A stretch of 64,000 bases of DNA, taken from Corynebacterium tuberculostearicum (lineage in GTDB: Bacteria > Actinomycetota > Actinomycetes > Mycobacteriales > Mycobacteriaceae). Within the stretch, counting starts at the first letter, position 1. Each line of letters begins with the position of its first letter. A program made the position numbers and the translations under genes. This document shows positions 56,101-64,000 of this stretch, in pieces. The stretch lies in NCBI RefSeq assembly GCF_016127015.1, contig NZ_CP065972.1, forward strand, positions 930,001-994,000, given 5' to 3'. The notes beneath the pieces were generated by a model. That model saw nothing but the letters and a program-made list of their open reading frames with translations, was not told the DNA's origin and searched no databases.

Positions 56101-56972
56101 GTAGGAACTAGAGAAAGTTGTGGACTTGCCGCGCCAAATTTTGGCCGCCTCAAATCGCTACTGTTTCCCCACAACAGCGACATCCAGACACTTCATACCC
56201 CGGCAAGAAAGCCTAAAGGTCTACTTGCACGAGCCCGACAAGTCGGACACAGATGGTCTACAACTATCCTCTGTTCAAACAAAGTCCCACGGACTGTGAA
56301 ATCCACTTCTACTCTTGCGCTGCGCGCGACATACGCTCCAGGGTGCGTTTTACAACCCGCGGTTCCGTATGCCCCGATCACGTCTTCGTTGCACTGAGCA
56401 CTGTGAGAACTGCTCTACGGGTTCTGGCGGACCTCGCCGCGGCGCCAACTGGAGTCCAAAAGGTCTAACCTTTTGAGCACTACCGAGCCGTCGAGGGCAA
56501 GCAGCCACAAACCATGAACAGGCCACACGAGGCTGACCCTTGTGGAGTGATTCGGTGTTCCCGGACCCTATCCCTATGGACCTCTCCGTACGCACCTTCT
56601 GTGACGACAGGCTTTCAGCCTTAACCATATAAAGGTTCGCACCAAAATTTCCACACGGTGGAGTTCTAATGAACCCGTCTCACCTCATAAACGGAAGGTG
56701 GGATGATGTGTAATTTTTCGAACATTGCAATCGCTCAAGTTCTTTGCCTGCGTCCCAAATCACTTTCGATGGGTCCCGGTTCACTGACTCCCAAGAACGG
56801 CCACTCGACGTTCTAACTTTCGCTCGAGGCGTGCTTCCCCACATACCCGTGCGAGTTCTCTCGTGACAGTCAAGGCTAAGCCCATGAACCCAGGAAGCAA
56901 GAAATGTCTCCTGAGTCGACAACCGAACCTTACGTCACGACACACCCGTTTCGCACAATTTTCCCGCAATTC

Positions 56973-57008
56973 ACGTGAGTCAAGTTAATTCACATGACTC
57001 AACATGTG
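56973..57008. repeat. Nested inverted repeats upstream of the NlpC/P60 gene
   Basis: GAGTCA and TGACTC face each other around an AT-rich core, overlapping CACATG/CATGTG. The palindromic motifs CACGTG and CACATG each border an AGTCA/TGACT half, as in operator clusters. Confidence 0.5.
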
Positions 57009-57045
57009 CACCTAACCTGCAATGATTTTGTTACCATCCCGTTAT

Positions 57046-57061
57046 TGTGACTTTAATCACT
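57046..57061. promoter_or_regulatory. GlxR/CRP-like binding site
   Basis: TGTGACTTTAATCACT fits TGTGA-N6-TCACA with one mismatch. GlxR is the cAMP-responsive global regulator in corynebacteria, and NlpC/P60 genes are among its known kind of target. A GTAACA motif nearby (57025-57035 on the minus strand) is like half of an MtrA box. Confidence 0.55.
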
Positions 57062-57519
57062 AACTAACTGGGGTTCTACAAGCCCCTCCGACCCCCAGCC
57101 GGGCCACAACTAGGGCAACTGAACCACTCCCCCACCGGATGTCAACCCCTAAGGGTTTACTTTGACCACTCCCCTGCCCCATTCACGATCCCTAATTAGG
57201 TACCCGATTCACGCTAAGTCCCGACCGAACTTCTATCCCCGATCCACAACCGACTCTCTCAACAAACCGTGAGTGAACGAAACTTCGCCATCCGCATTCA
57301 CCCAGAGTCCTTCAGTACACGCCTTCGGGCCAGTTGCCCGAAATTTTCGTACATTAATGGCCCGCAAAGGTTTCGCCCTTTAACACGATACTTTTTCGAA
57401 CAAACTTATTTTTCAAGGAGCATTTGTTCAATTTTGGAAAGCCAAGTTCCTCGTTTCCCGCCCGGCTTTCTTCACTCGCCCGACTCCCACTCTCAATTTC
57501 CGTAGATCCTTTTCAACTA

Positions 57520-57984
57520 TTAGGGCGTGTGACGGCCGGCCGCTAGGAAAGAGCTAACGAATACAATCACGGCGATTACGGCAACCATCCCCACCGCTGC
57601 GCCCACCGGGAAGCTGATTTGGTCTAGTCCCCTGTAGTACTCAGACAGAAGGTCTACTTGTTCAACTCCAGGCGGGATCTGCGCCTGTACCGACTCAATG
57701 TCAGCGCGGCTATAAGTGTCACTAACGGAAGAAACATGGCGAGGGGTTTGTACGATGACGGTATTCAAACCTGTCGCGTCTTGGAGCTCTTGGGCAATGT
57801 CACGAACATCAGGCGCACGATCAGCTATCACATCAACCACGGCCACACCGTCACCGTCTCGCAATCCTTGAGCTACCTCCGCGTTGAGCAGTGCATCTTG
57901 GCTGAGTGCTGGGGACGTGTAGGCCACGCCGTCCACTTTGAGCTGACCTGCCAAATCAGCTACATCTACGCCCGCGGGAACCAT
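57520..57984 (-). CDS. Rv1476-like membrane protein
   Basis: 154 residues. Start VPAGVDVADLAGQLKVDGVAY; a soluble alpha/beta domain (VAVVDVIADRAPDVRDIAQELQDATGLNTVIVQTPRHV), and a single C-terminal membrane segment (FPVGAAVGMVAVIAVIVFVSSFL). TPM-like in shape. It lies between acn and the RipA-like gene, as in mycobacteria. ATG 57984 has AAGGAAGAG 6-7 bases upstream. A longer frame exists but its extra N-terminus looks spurious. Confidence 0.8.
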   Translation of the reverse strand: MVPAGVDVADLAGQLKVDGVAYTSPALSQDALLNAEVAQGLRDGDGVAVVDVIADRAPDVRDIAQELQDATGLNTVIVQTPRHVSSVSDTYSRADIESVQAQIPPGVEQVDLLSEYYRGLDQISFPVGAAVGMVAVIAVIVFVSSFLAAGRHTP

Positions 57985-58313
57985 GTGTATCTCTTCCTTA
58001 TATAGGGCTCCTAAACTAACTTCTTCTCCCCAAGATACGGTCAGATCACAGGAACCCATTTCCTCAACTCGCCGATTTTTCAGAAAAGGTGAAAACAGAA
58101 CGCTTGTACTGTTACAATGGCAGCGACCGAAGGTTTTAGCCTCTACAATATCTAGGTGAACCATCGCGTTCTTTGTCGCCTTCAACACAGCGGGCCCCAT
58201 GGTCGCGTCGCGTCACACTAGTGACCAGTGACGCCGAGCACTGCCCCGCGGTGACGACTGGCGGCGAGTACCAAACAGAACACACTGTTTATTAACAAGG
58301 AATGGAGCTCCCT
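57985..58313. other. acn upstream region, 329 bp, no gene
   Basis: Divergent promoter region of the Rv1476-like gene and acn. It holds two symmetric sequences: GTCAC/GTGAC around 58213-58224 and CAGTG-N8-CACTG at 58226-58243, possible operators for AcnR or other regulators. AT-rich leader (CTGTTTATTAAC) follows before the ribosome site. Confidence 0.5.
58226..58243. promoter_or_regulatory. Inverted repeat upstream of acn, candidate operator
   Basis: CAGTG-ACGCCGAG-CACTG. Its ends look like the CAG...ACTG ends of the AcnR box known in Corynebacterium glutamicum, but the spacing is 18 rather than 16 bases. Confidence 0.35.
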
Positions 58314-61127
58314 GTGACTGAAAGCTTGAACTCCTTCGAGGCCAAGAAGACCCTTGATGTCAACGGTAAGTCTTATGACTACTTTGACATCAACACCGTC
58401 TCCGGTCTGGAGAAGTTGCCTTATTCCCTCAAGGTGCTGGCAGAAAACCTGCTGCGTAACGAGGACGGCAAGAACGTAACCAAGGACCACATCAACGCCT
58501 TGGCAAACTGGGATCCGGAGGCAGAGCCGGACACCGAAATCCAGTTCACCCCAGCACGCGTCCTCATGCAGGACTTTACCGGTGTTCCTTGCGTTGTTGA
58601 CCTCGCTACCATGCGTGAGGCCGTCTCCGCACTGGGTGGCACCCCGGATCAGGTTAACCCTCTCAACCCGGCCGAGATGGTCATTGACCACTCCGTCATC
58701 GTTGAGGCTTTCGGCTCTACCGATGCGTTGGAAAAGAACGTTGAAATTGAGTACCAGCGCAACGAAGAGCGCTACCAGTTCCTTCGCTGGGGTGCTGAGA
58801 ACTTCTCCAACTTCCGCGTTGTTCCTCCGGGAACCGGCATCGTCCACCAGGTAAACATCGAGTACCTGTCCCGCGTTGTATTCGACAACGAGGGCCTCGC
58901 TTACCCGGATACCTGTATCGGTACTGACTCCCACACCACCATGGAAAACGGCCTGGGCATTCTTGGCTGGGGCGTCGGCGGCATCGAAGCAGAGGCTGCC
59001 ATGCTCGGCCAGCCGGTATCCATGCTTATCCCGAAGGTCGTAGGCTTCAAGCTGACCGGTGAGATTCCTACCGGCGTTACTGCAACCGACGTCGTTCTTA
59101 CCATCACCGAGATGCTGCGCGAACACGGCGTTGTGCAGAAGTTTGTTGAGTTCTATGGCAACGGTGTTAAGTCTGTCCCGCTGGCAAACCGCGCCACCAT
59201 CGGCAACATGTCTCCTGAGTTCGGTTCCACCGCTGCGATCTTCCCGATTGACGAGGAGACCACCAAGTACCTCGAGCTCACCGGTCGCCCGCAGGAGCAG
59301 ATCGACCGCGTCGAGGCCTACGCCAAGGCACAGGGAATGTGGCTGGAGGAGGACGCTCCAGAGGCAAAGTACTCCGAGTACCTCGAGCTGGATCTGTCCA
59401 CCGTTGTTCCTTCCATTGCCGGCCCGAAGCGCCCGCAGGACCGAATCCTGCTGACCGAGGCCAAGGAGCAGTTCCGCAAGGATCTGGCTAACTACACTAC
59501 CGACGAGGTTTGCGTTGACGAATCCTCTGTCGAGGCAAAGCGCATGTCCGCAGAAGGCGGCGCTCCAGCTATGGAGGACGTCACCGGCGGCTTGAACAAG
59601 GCTCGTGAGGGTCACGGTGAGTCTTCGGCTACTGGCGCGAAGGGCCGTCACTCCAACCCAATTACCGTTGAGTCCCAAAACGGTGGCGAGTTCACCTTGG
59701 ACCACGGCATGGTTGCCATTGCCTCCATTACTTCCTGTACCAACACCTCTAACCCATCCGTCATGGTGGGCGCAGGCCTTATCGCCCGTAAGGCAGCAGA
59801 AAAGGGCCTGCAGTCCAAGCCATGGGTTAAGACCATCTGTGCTCCTGGCTCCCAGGTTGTTGATGGCTACTTCCAGCGTGCAGACCTGTGGAAGGACCTC
59901 GAAGCCATGGGCTTCTACCTCTCCGGCTTCGGCTGCACCACCTGTATTGGTAACTCCGGCCCATTGCCGGATGAGGTTTCTGCAGCCATCAACGAAAATG
60001 ACCTCGCTGCCACCGCGGTCCTTTCCGGTAACCGCAACTTCGAGGGCCGTATCTCCCCGGACGTCAAGATGAACTACTTGGCTTCTCCAATCATGGTCAT
60101 CGCCTACGCCATTGCCGGCACCATGGACTTTGACTTTGATGCACAGCCACTGGGCCAGGACCAGGAAGGCAACGATGTCTTCTTGAAGGACATTTGGCCA
60201 TCCCCGCAGGAGATTGAGGACACCATCCAGTCCGCTATCTCTCGCGAGATGTACGAGGCTGACTACGCCGACGTCTTCAAGGGCGACGATGCTTGGCGCA
60301 ACCTGGACGTGCCGGAGGGCGAGACCTTCAAGTGGGATGAGGATTCCACCTACATCCGCAAGGCTCCTTATTTCGATGGCATGCCAACCGAGCCGAACCC
60401 GGTTGAAGACATCAAGGGTGCGCGCGTTCTGGCAAAGCTGGGCGACTCCGTCACCACTGACCACATCTCCCCTGCTTCCGCTATTAAGCCGGGTACCCCG
60501 GCTGCGCAGTACCTCGATGAAAACGGCGTTGCCCGCCAGGACTATAATTCCCTGGGCTCCCGTCGCGGTAACCACGAGGTTATGATGCGCGGTACCTTCG
60601 CGAATATTCGCCTGGCCAACCAGCTGGTCGACGTCACCGGTGGCTACACCCGTGACTTCACCCAGGAAGGCGGCCCGCAGGCCTTCATCTTCGATGCTTG
60701 CCAGAACTATAAGGAAGCCGGCATTCCGCTCGTTGTCATTGCTGGTAAGGAGTACGGCACTGGCTCTTCCCGCGACTGGGCAGCCAAGGGCACCAACCTG
60801 CTTGGTGTGAAGGCTGTTATCACTGAGTCCTTCGAGCGTATCCACCGTTCCAACCTGATTGGCATGGGCGTTATCCCACTACAGTTCCCGCAAGGCGAGT
60901 CCCACGAGTCCTTGGGCTTGGATGGTACGGAGACCTTCGACATCGAGGGCATCTCCGCCTTCAACGATGGCTCCATCCCGAAGACCGTCCACGTAACCGC
61001 TACCAAGGAATCCGGCGAGACCGTGGAGTTTGATGCTGACGTCCGCATCGACACCCCGGGTGAGGCTGACTACTTCCGCCACGGCGGCATCTTGCAGTAC
61101 GTTCTGCGTCAGATGGTCAAGAACTAA
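58314..61127 (+). CDS. acn: Aconitate hydratase
   Basis: 937 residues, AcnA type. TCA-cycle isomerisation of citrate to isocitrate by a 4Fe-4S enzyme. Cluster Cys are seen in [14 protein letters not shown] and [23 protein letters not shown] is the C-terminal swivel-domain signature; [10 protein letters not shown] and [13 protein letters not shown] are N-terminal ones. The start is put at GTG 58314 (GGAG 6 bases upstream; [13 protein letters not shown] as in other corynebacteria) rather than ATG 58302. It is preceded by candidate operators and followed by two hairpins and acnR. Confidence 0.96.
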   Translation: MTESLNSFEAKKTLDVNGKSYDYFDINTVSGLEKLPYSLKVLAENLLRNEDGKNVTKDHINALANWDPEAEPDTEIQFTPARVLMQDFTGVPCVVDLATMREAVSALGGTPDQVNPLNPAEMVIDHSVIVEAFGSTDALEKNVEIEYQRNEERYQFLRWGAENFSNFRVVPPGTGIVHQVNIEYLSRVVFDNEGLAYPDTCIGTDSHTTMENGLGILGWGVGGIEAEAAMLGQPVSMLIPKVVGFKLTGEIPTGVTATDVVLTITEMLREHGVVQKFVEFYGNGVKSVPLANRATIGNMSPEFGSTAAIFPIDEETTKYLELTGRPQEQIDRVEAYAKAQGMWLEEDAPEAKYSEYLELDLSTVVPSIAGPKRPQDRILLTEAKEQFRKDLANYTTDEVCVDESSVEAKRMSAEGGAPAMEDVTGGLNKAREGHGESSATGAKGRHSNPITVESQNGGEFTLDHGMVAIASITSCTNTSNPSVMVGAGLIARKAAEKGLQSKPWVKTICAPGSQVVDGYFQRADLWKDLEAMGFYLSGFGCTTCIGNSGPLPDEVSAAINENDLAATAVLSGNRNFEGRISPDVKMNYLASPIMVIAYAIAGTMDFDFDAQPLGQDQEGNDVFLKDIWPSPQEIEDTIQSAISREMYEADYADVFKGDDAWRNLDVPEGETFKWDEDSTYIRKAPYFDGMPTEPNPVEDIKGARVLAKLGDSVTTDHISPASAIKPGTPAAQYLDENGVARQDYNSLGSRRGNHEVMMRGTFANIRLANQLVDVTGGYTRDFTQEGGPQAFIFDACQNYKEAGIPLVVIAGKEYGTGSSRDWAAKGTNLLGVKAVITESFERIHRSNLIGMGVIPLQFPQGESHESLGLDGTETFDIEGISAFNDGSIPKTVHVTATKESGETVEFDADVRIDTPGEADYFRHGGILQYVLRQMVKN

Positions 61128-61139
61128 GCGTCTTCGCGC

Positions 61140-61174
61140 AGTCCTTCAGCCTACCCGAGGGGGGCTAAAGGACT
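61140..61174 (+). terminator. Hairpin after acn
   Basis: AGTCCTTcAGCC pairs with GGCTaAAGGACT around a short loop. No U-tract; may stabilise mRNA. Confidence 0.55.
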
Positions 61175-61186
61175 AAGTCAGTCGAC

Positions 61187-61236
61187 AACGCGGGGTTGCA
61201 CCGCCCTCCCCAGGAAGGGCAATGCGGCCCCGCGTT
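61187..61236 (+). terminator. Terminator of acn
   Basis: AACGCGGGG (61187-61195) pairs with CCCCGCGTT (61228-61236) with an inner GCCCT/AGGGC stem, followed by TTCGT. It reduces read-through into acnR. Confidence 0.75.
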
Positions 61237-61317
61237 TCGTCACGTCGATTTTATTTCTTATTTAAAATTACTAATTAAGCAATCTTTAGACATCCCCATT
61301 AAGGAGAGTTCCCTGCT

Positions 61318-61893
61318 ATGCCCATCGTGAGCGAATCTGAGCTTAGCCGCCGCCGGCACGACATTCTCGTAGGTGCCCGCCGCTGCTTTGCAGAGCACGG
61401 GTACGAGGGAGCGACTGTTCGGCTACTCGAACAAGCCACGGGTAAGTCGCGTGGCGCAATTTTTCACCACTTCGGTGACAAAGAGTCACTATTCCTTGCC
61501 TTGGCGCAAGAAGATGCCGCTCGTCAAGCCGAAGTCGTGGCTCAAAATGGTTTGGTAGAAGTCATGCGGGAGATGCTCGACCATCCTGAGCGCCACGATT
61601 GGCTAGCCACTCGCTTGGAAATCACCTCCCTGCTACGCACTGACCCCTCGTTCGCCGCTCGGTGGAAAGAAAATCAATCGGTTCGTGATGAAGCCGTTCG
61701 CGCACGATTGGCATCTAATGCGGATAAGGGTCGCCTACGAGATGATGTAGGAATCGATACCTTAGCCATCTATCTTGAGGTATTTATGGACGGATTCATT
61801 AATCGGCTTGCCTTGGGCGATACCGCGGAGCTGGAAAATGTTCTTGACTTAGTAGAGCAATCCATCCGCGGTGTTCAGGCGAGCCCACAGTAA
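61318..61893 (+). CDS. acnR: TetR-family repressor AcnR
   Basis: 191 residues. N-terminal HTH: RRHDILVGARRCFAEHGYEGATVRLLEQATGKSRGAIFHHFGDKESLF. The C-terminal domain binds effectors such as citrate:Mg in relatives. Located next to acn, it represses acn in corynebacteria. AAGGAGAG lies 10 bases before the ATG. Confidence 0.93.
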   Translation: MPIVSESELSRRRHDILVGARRCFAEHGYEGATVRLLEQATGKSRGAIFHHFGDKESLFLALAQEDAARQAEVVAQNGLVEVMREMLDHPERHDWLATRLEITSLLRTDPSFAARWKENQSVRDEAVRARLASNADKGRLRDDVGIDTLAIYLEVFMDGFINRLALGDTAELENVLDLVEQSIRGVQASPQ

Positions 61894-61910
61894 CCCCCAT
61901 ACAACTACTT

Positions 61911-61957
61911 TTGCTCCCGGCAGCGTCTTAGCTGATGTTCGAAATAGCCGGGAGCAA
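61911..61957. terminator. Bidirectional terminator between acnR and the ECF ATPase gene
   Basis: TTGCTCCCGGC (61911-61921) pairs with GCCGGGAGCAA (61947-61957), with TTTT on the + side and AAAAG (complement CTTTT) on the other. Confidence 0.85.
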
Positions 61958-61969
61958 TTTTGTATGCGC

Positions 61970-63106
61970 TTATAGCTGCTGCGCCGGCAGTGTCGTTTCC
62001 GTTACTTCGGCATAGGTTTCTATTTCAGCCACAAACTTAGGATCGTGACAGGTAACCACCAGGGCGCTGCCGGACTGTAGTGCGTGGTGGATCATTTGGT
62101 GCATGAGCCAGCGGTCGGCAGCTGAAAGCAAGGTGTCAGGTTCGTCGAGTAGTACCACCAGTCGCTGCTGCCCGATCACGTGGGCAATCTGCGCAAGCCG
62201 CAGGCGAGACGCCGGTAGATCGAGAGGATGATCTGCCGGATTTAGTCCCAGCAGGTTGCGCAAGGTGTCATCGGGGACGAGTTCTTCCACCGTTGGAAAT
62301 ACCGCCTGATCAAACGGCGATTGCAAGGCAAGAGCGGGTGGATTCGGGACAGCTCCGGCGCCATCGAGCCCAGCAGCAGCCCGCAGGAGCGTGGTTTTGC
62401 CACTGCCATTATCGCCTCGAAGCCACGTAACCGCAGATTTCGCGATAGGGATTTCTACTGGTCCGACGCTGAAGGAAGTGCCACGGGGTTGAGAAAAGTG
62501 CCACCATCTCTTCTTTGCTGCACTCCTGCATGCCGTTAGCGGACCGATACTCCCTGTCCGGGGGCTTGCAGAAACCCCTGGTAAGTCGACGGCCGCTACG
62601 AGCGGGTCTGTTCCAATGATGTGCCCACCCAGTTCTGGCCAGGAAGCACTGGATATAGAAATGACGCAGGTTTCGGGCAACTCCTGCAAGAGGCGAACCA
62701 CTTGCGTGCGCGAGTTTGCGTCTAGCCCGGCTGCAGGTTCGCACACAATCATGACTTTTGGCTCGCGAATGGCGACACAGGCAGCCGCAAGCCTGCGTGT
62801 TTGGCCACCGGATAGCTGTGTTGGGTCATGTTCGCAATAGTCAGACAGTCCTACAGCGCGAAGCATTCGCTCCCCGCGCCGCTGCATTTCAGGGGCAGGC
62901 ACGCCGGCATTTTCAAGGCCTAAAACTACTTCTTCGATGCACGTTTCCCGCAGGAAGCTAATTTGTGCGGAAGCATCTGTGCCGATAATGGCTTCGGTAG
63001 ATAGGCGTTCCGCTAGTTGCACGGCAACGTCTTCGACGGCTGTATCAGGTTCGACGAGTACTTGATAAATGGCCCCAGGGGTGGGCTTAATGCGGGCTAG
63101 ATCCAT
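61970..63106 (-). CDS. ECF-type ABC ATPase, two fused domains with complementary defects
   Basis: 378 residues with two ABC domains. Domain 1 (about 1-165) keeps LSGGQ (98-102) and an altered Walker B (VCEPAAGLD, Cys in place of Asp), but its N-terminus starts after where Walker A should be, and the switch His is absent. Domain 2 (about 200-378) has Walker A GDNGSGKTT (231-239), Walker B VVLLDEP (about 317-323) and switch His 354, but its signature is LPASRLRLAQ. In a head-to-tail dimer only one complete ATP site could form. It overlaps ecfT by 10 bases. Confidence 0.85.
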   Translation of the reverse strand: MDLARIKPTPGAIYQVLVEPDTAVEDVAVQLAERLSTEAIIGTDASAQISFLRETCIEEVVLGLENAGVPAPEMQRRGERMLRAVGLSDYCEHDPTQLSGGQTRRLAAACVAIREPKVMIVCEPAAGLDANSRTQVVRLLQELPETCVISISSASWPELGGHIIGTDPLVAAVDLPGVSASPRTGSIGPLTACRSAAKKRWWHFSQPRGTSFSVGPVEIPIAKSAVTWLRGDNGSGKTTLLRAAAGLDGAGAVPNPPALALQSPFDQAVFPTVEELVPDDTLRNLLGLNPADHPLDLPASRLRLAQIAHVIGQQRLVVLLDEPDTLLSAADRWLMHQMIHHALQSGSALVVTCHDPKFVAEIETYAEVTETTLPAQQL

Positions 63107-63789
63107 GTAGTAATCACCACCGCAAAGCTAACTAGTGGAATGACCAGGCGTATGACGCGAGAGACCATGGAATCGGCAACAGGACGCAGGAGGGTGCGTT
63201 GCCCTTCTTGGTCGAATCCGACGGCGGCTAGGGCCTGGCCACGTTGGGTTCCTTGGGTAAGGAGTCGAGCGATAACGGGAATAATGACACGCGAGATAGT
63301 ATTGCGCCAGGTCACGGTGATGCCGGCGAGCTGGTTGGCTTCACGGACGCAACGCCAAGCATGCGCACCTTGGGGCAGGGTTTGTAGGGAGGCTCCGACG
63401 ATATACGCGACCTTGTGGCCAGCACGCGAAACTTGCAGCCACTTGGCGATATCAGCAATGCGCAGCACTGCCATGGCCGCGATGAAGCAGGCCATGAGGG
63501 CGCAGAACCGCAGGGTGAGGGTGGCGGCGAGCACCAGACCGTCGCTTGTTACCAGCGGCAGCACTGGGTCATCACCGTAGGGGGCGTGAATGACCAGCAT
63601 GGAAAGGGCCGCTGGGGCGCTTAGCGCCACAGTTGTCAAAATTACGGAGGCGTTGCGGGTAGCGGCAGTACCGCAGGCTAGGGCGATGAGGGCTACGCTT
63701 GCCGACGCCACCGGGGTATTCAGCGCCAAAGTAAGAATCCAGCCGCAGGCCGCGATCGTGATAACGGTGGCGGGATGAAGGCCTGGCAT
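63097..63789 (-). CDS. ecfT: ECF transporter transmembrane component EcfT
   Basis: 230 residues, about five membrane segments, with the EcfT coupling-helix motifs RFCALMACFIAAMAVLRIADIAKWL and RVIIPVIARLLTQGTQRGQALAAVGFD; the A-R-G style motif is relaxed here. It links the S-component to the ATPase. The ATG overlaps the stop of the S-component by 1 base (TAATG). The last gene in transcription order is the ATPase. Confidence 0.85.
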   Translation of the reverse strand: MPGLHPATVITIAACGWILTLALNTPVASASVALIALACGTAATRNASVILTTVALSAPAALSMLVIHAPYGDDPVLPLVTSDGLVLAATLTLRFCALMACFIAAMAVLRIADIAKWLQVSRAGHKVAYIVGASLQTLPQGAHAWRCVREANQLAGITVTWRNTISRVIIPVIARLLTQGTQRGQALAAVGFDQEGQRTLLRPVADSMVSRVIRLVIPLVSFAVVITTWI

Positions 63790-64000
63790 TAACGTGGCTG
63801 GAGGGATTCTCGGGTGCGCTGCGGCAGTGCCTTGACCGCTGCCCAGACAATGAGGAAGACCAGTGCCTTATCCAGGGGATCCGAAATAAAGGACTGGAGC
63901 GTAACCGAGGCGATGAGGGAATTGCCCAATTCGCGGAAGAGCGAAACAACCGCGCCCGTACCAAGACCTGCGGTACCGCCATAAACAAAGGCAGCCACTG
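63789..64000 (-). CDS. ECF transporter S-component, C-terminal part (N-terminus beyond window edge)
   Basis: About 70 codons remain: YGGTAGLGTGAVVSLFREL, then DPLDKALVFLIVWAAVKALPQR, ending RTRESLQPR. The DPxDK...LPxR ending is typical of ECF S-components. Substrate unknown. Confidence 0.7.
   Translation of the reverse strand, partial: VAAFVYGGTAGLGTGAVVSLFRELGNSLIASVTLQSFISDPLDKALVFLIVWAAVKALPQRTRESLQPR

Larger units (their letters stand above)
56101..57519. other. Gene-free stretch of about 1.4 kb
   Basis: Between the NlpC/P60 leader and the Rv1476-like gene. Short open frames occur on both strands (such as 56253-56468 + and 56350-56628 -), but none looks like a known protein and they overlap. 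It contains a GlxR-like site (57046-57061), a cluster of inverted repeats (about 56974-57007) and C-rich segments (about 57080-57240). The sequence looks like regulatory DNA or non-coding RNA genes rather than decayed protein genes. Confidence 0.6.

Noticed and set aside
56253..56628. Short open frames in the gene-free region
   Set aside because: Overlapping on both strands, no family likeness, no convincing ribosome site.
57061..57080. GGGG/CCCC hairpin as a terminator
   Set aside because: Only four base pairs and no U-tract on either strand.
57985..58200. Longer start for the Rv1476-like protein
   Set aside because: The extra N-terminus is unlike the family, and a good ribosome site precedes the start at 57984.
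58218..60845. 875-codon open frame on the minus strand across acn
   Set aside because: It is the antisense shadow of a strongly codon-biased gene; it has no ribosome site or family features, and acn on the other strand is certain.
1..64000. CRISPR array or prophage
   Set aside because: No regular spaced repeats and no phage structural or integrase genes; tRNA-Leu has no integration signature beside it.

Overview
The window looks like a chromosomal segment of a Corynebacterium species. The evidence is the gene content and order: a pupylation cluster (arc-dop-pup-pafA-pafBC) without 20S proteasome genes, mycothiol ligase mshC, rbpA, separate Lnt and polyprenol-phosphate mannose synthase genes, the acn-acnR pair, and an order that broadly follows the mycobacterial Rv2092c-Rv2140c and Rv1474c-Rv1477 blocks from memory. 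I cannot name the species. GC is moderately high, and many genes show a TAnnnT box 6-8 bases before the start codon, which fits leaderless transcription.

Layout. 0-7.3 kb: partial gnd, a thioesterase, a saccharopine-dehydrogenase-like enzyme, a CorA Mg transporter, a methyltransferase, then a thiamine salvage operon thiM-thiE-thiD/tenA (minus strand) behind a clear TPP riboswitch. 7.4-13.6 kb: type II NADH dehydrogenase with a strong terminator, a cyclopropane-fatty-acid-synthase-like protein with a broken SAM motif, a Dyp-type peroxidase, a 570-bp region with a perfect palindrome, a YceI protein coupled to a 54-residue membrane protein, a small zinc-finger-like protein and rbpA. 13.7-17.6 kb: fxsA-lnt-ppm (lipoprotein and polyprenol-mannose synthesis) and a CobG-like protein. 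17.6-32.8 kb: a long minus-strand array running from an M18 peptidase and trmI through arc-dop-pup-pafA-pafB-pafC, tatA-tatC, a HelY helicase, pepQ and an SDR.

32.9-42 kb: a RecB-like nuclease, fhs, an IS3-family (IS150-type) element, a C4-dicarboxylate (Dcu) transporter, an IS30-family element and aspartase aspA. The two IS elements bracket the Dcu gene, and the IS150-type element appears to have split that gene's terminator. 42-50.2 kb: hisG-hisE, a HAD phosphatase, mshC, uppP, lppL-like lipoprotein, pyrD, a PEBP protein and tRNA-Leu(GAG). 50.2-54.3 kb: a TVP38 membrane protein, an HTH protein, a DUF3097 protein, an unknown protein and ferrochelatase.

54.3-64 kb: a secreted NlpC/P60 peptidase behind an unusually long (about 1.7 kb) gene-free region with RNA-like hairpins, a GlxR-like site and nested palindromes; an Rv1476-like membrane protein; aconitase and its TetR repressor acnR; and an ECF-type importer (S-T-A) cut by the right edge. 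The ATPase of this importer is a fusion of two ABC domains whose defects are complementary: the first keeps the signature motif but lacks Walker A, the second keeps Walker A/B but has lost the signature.
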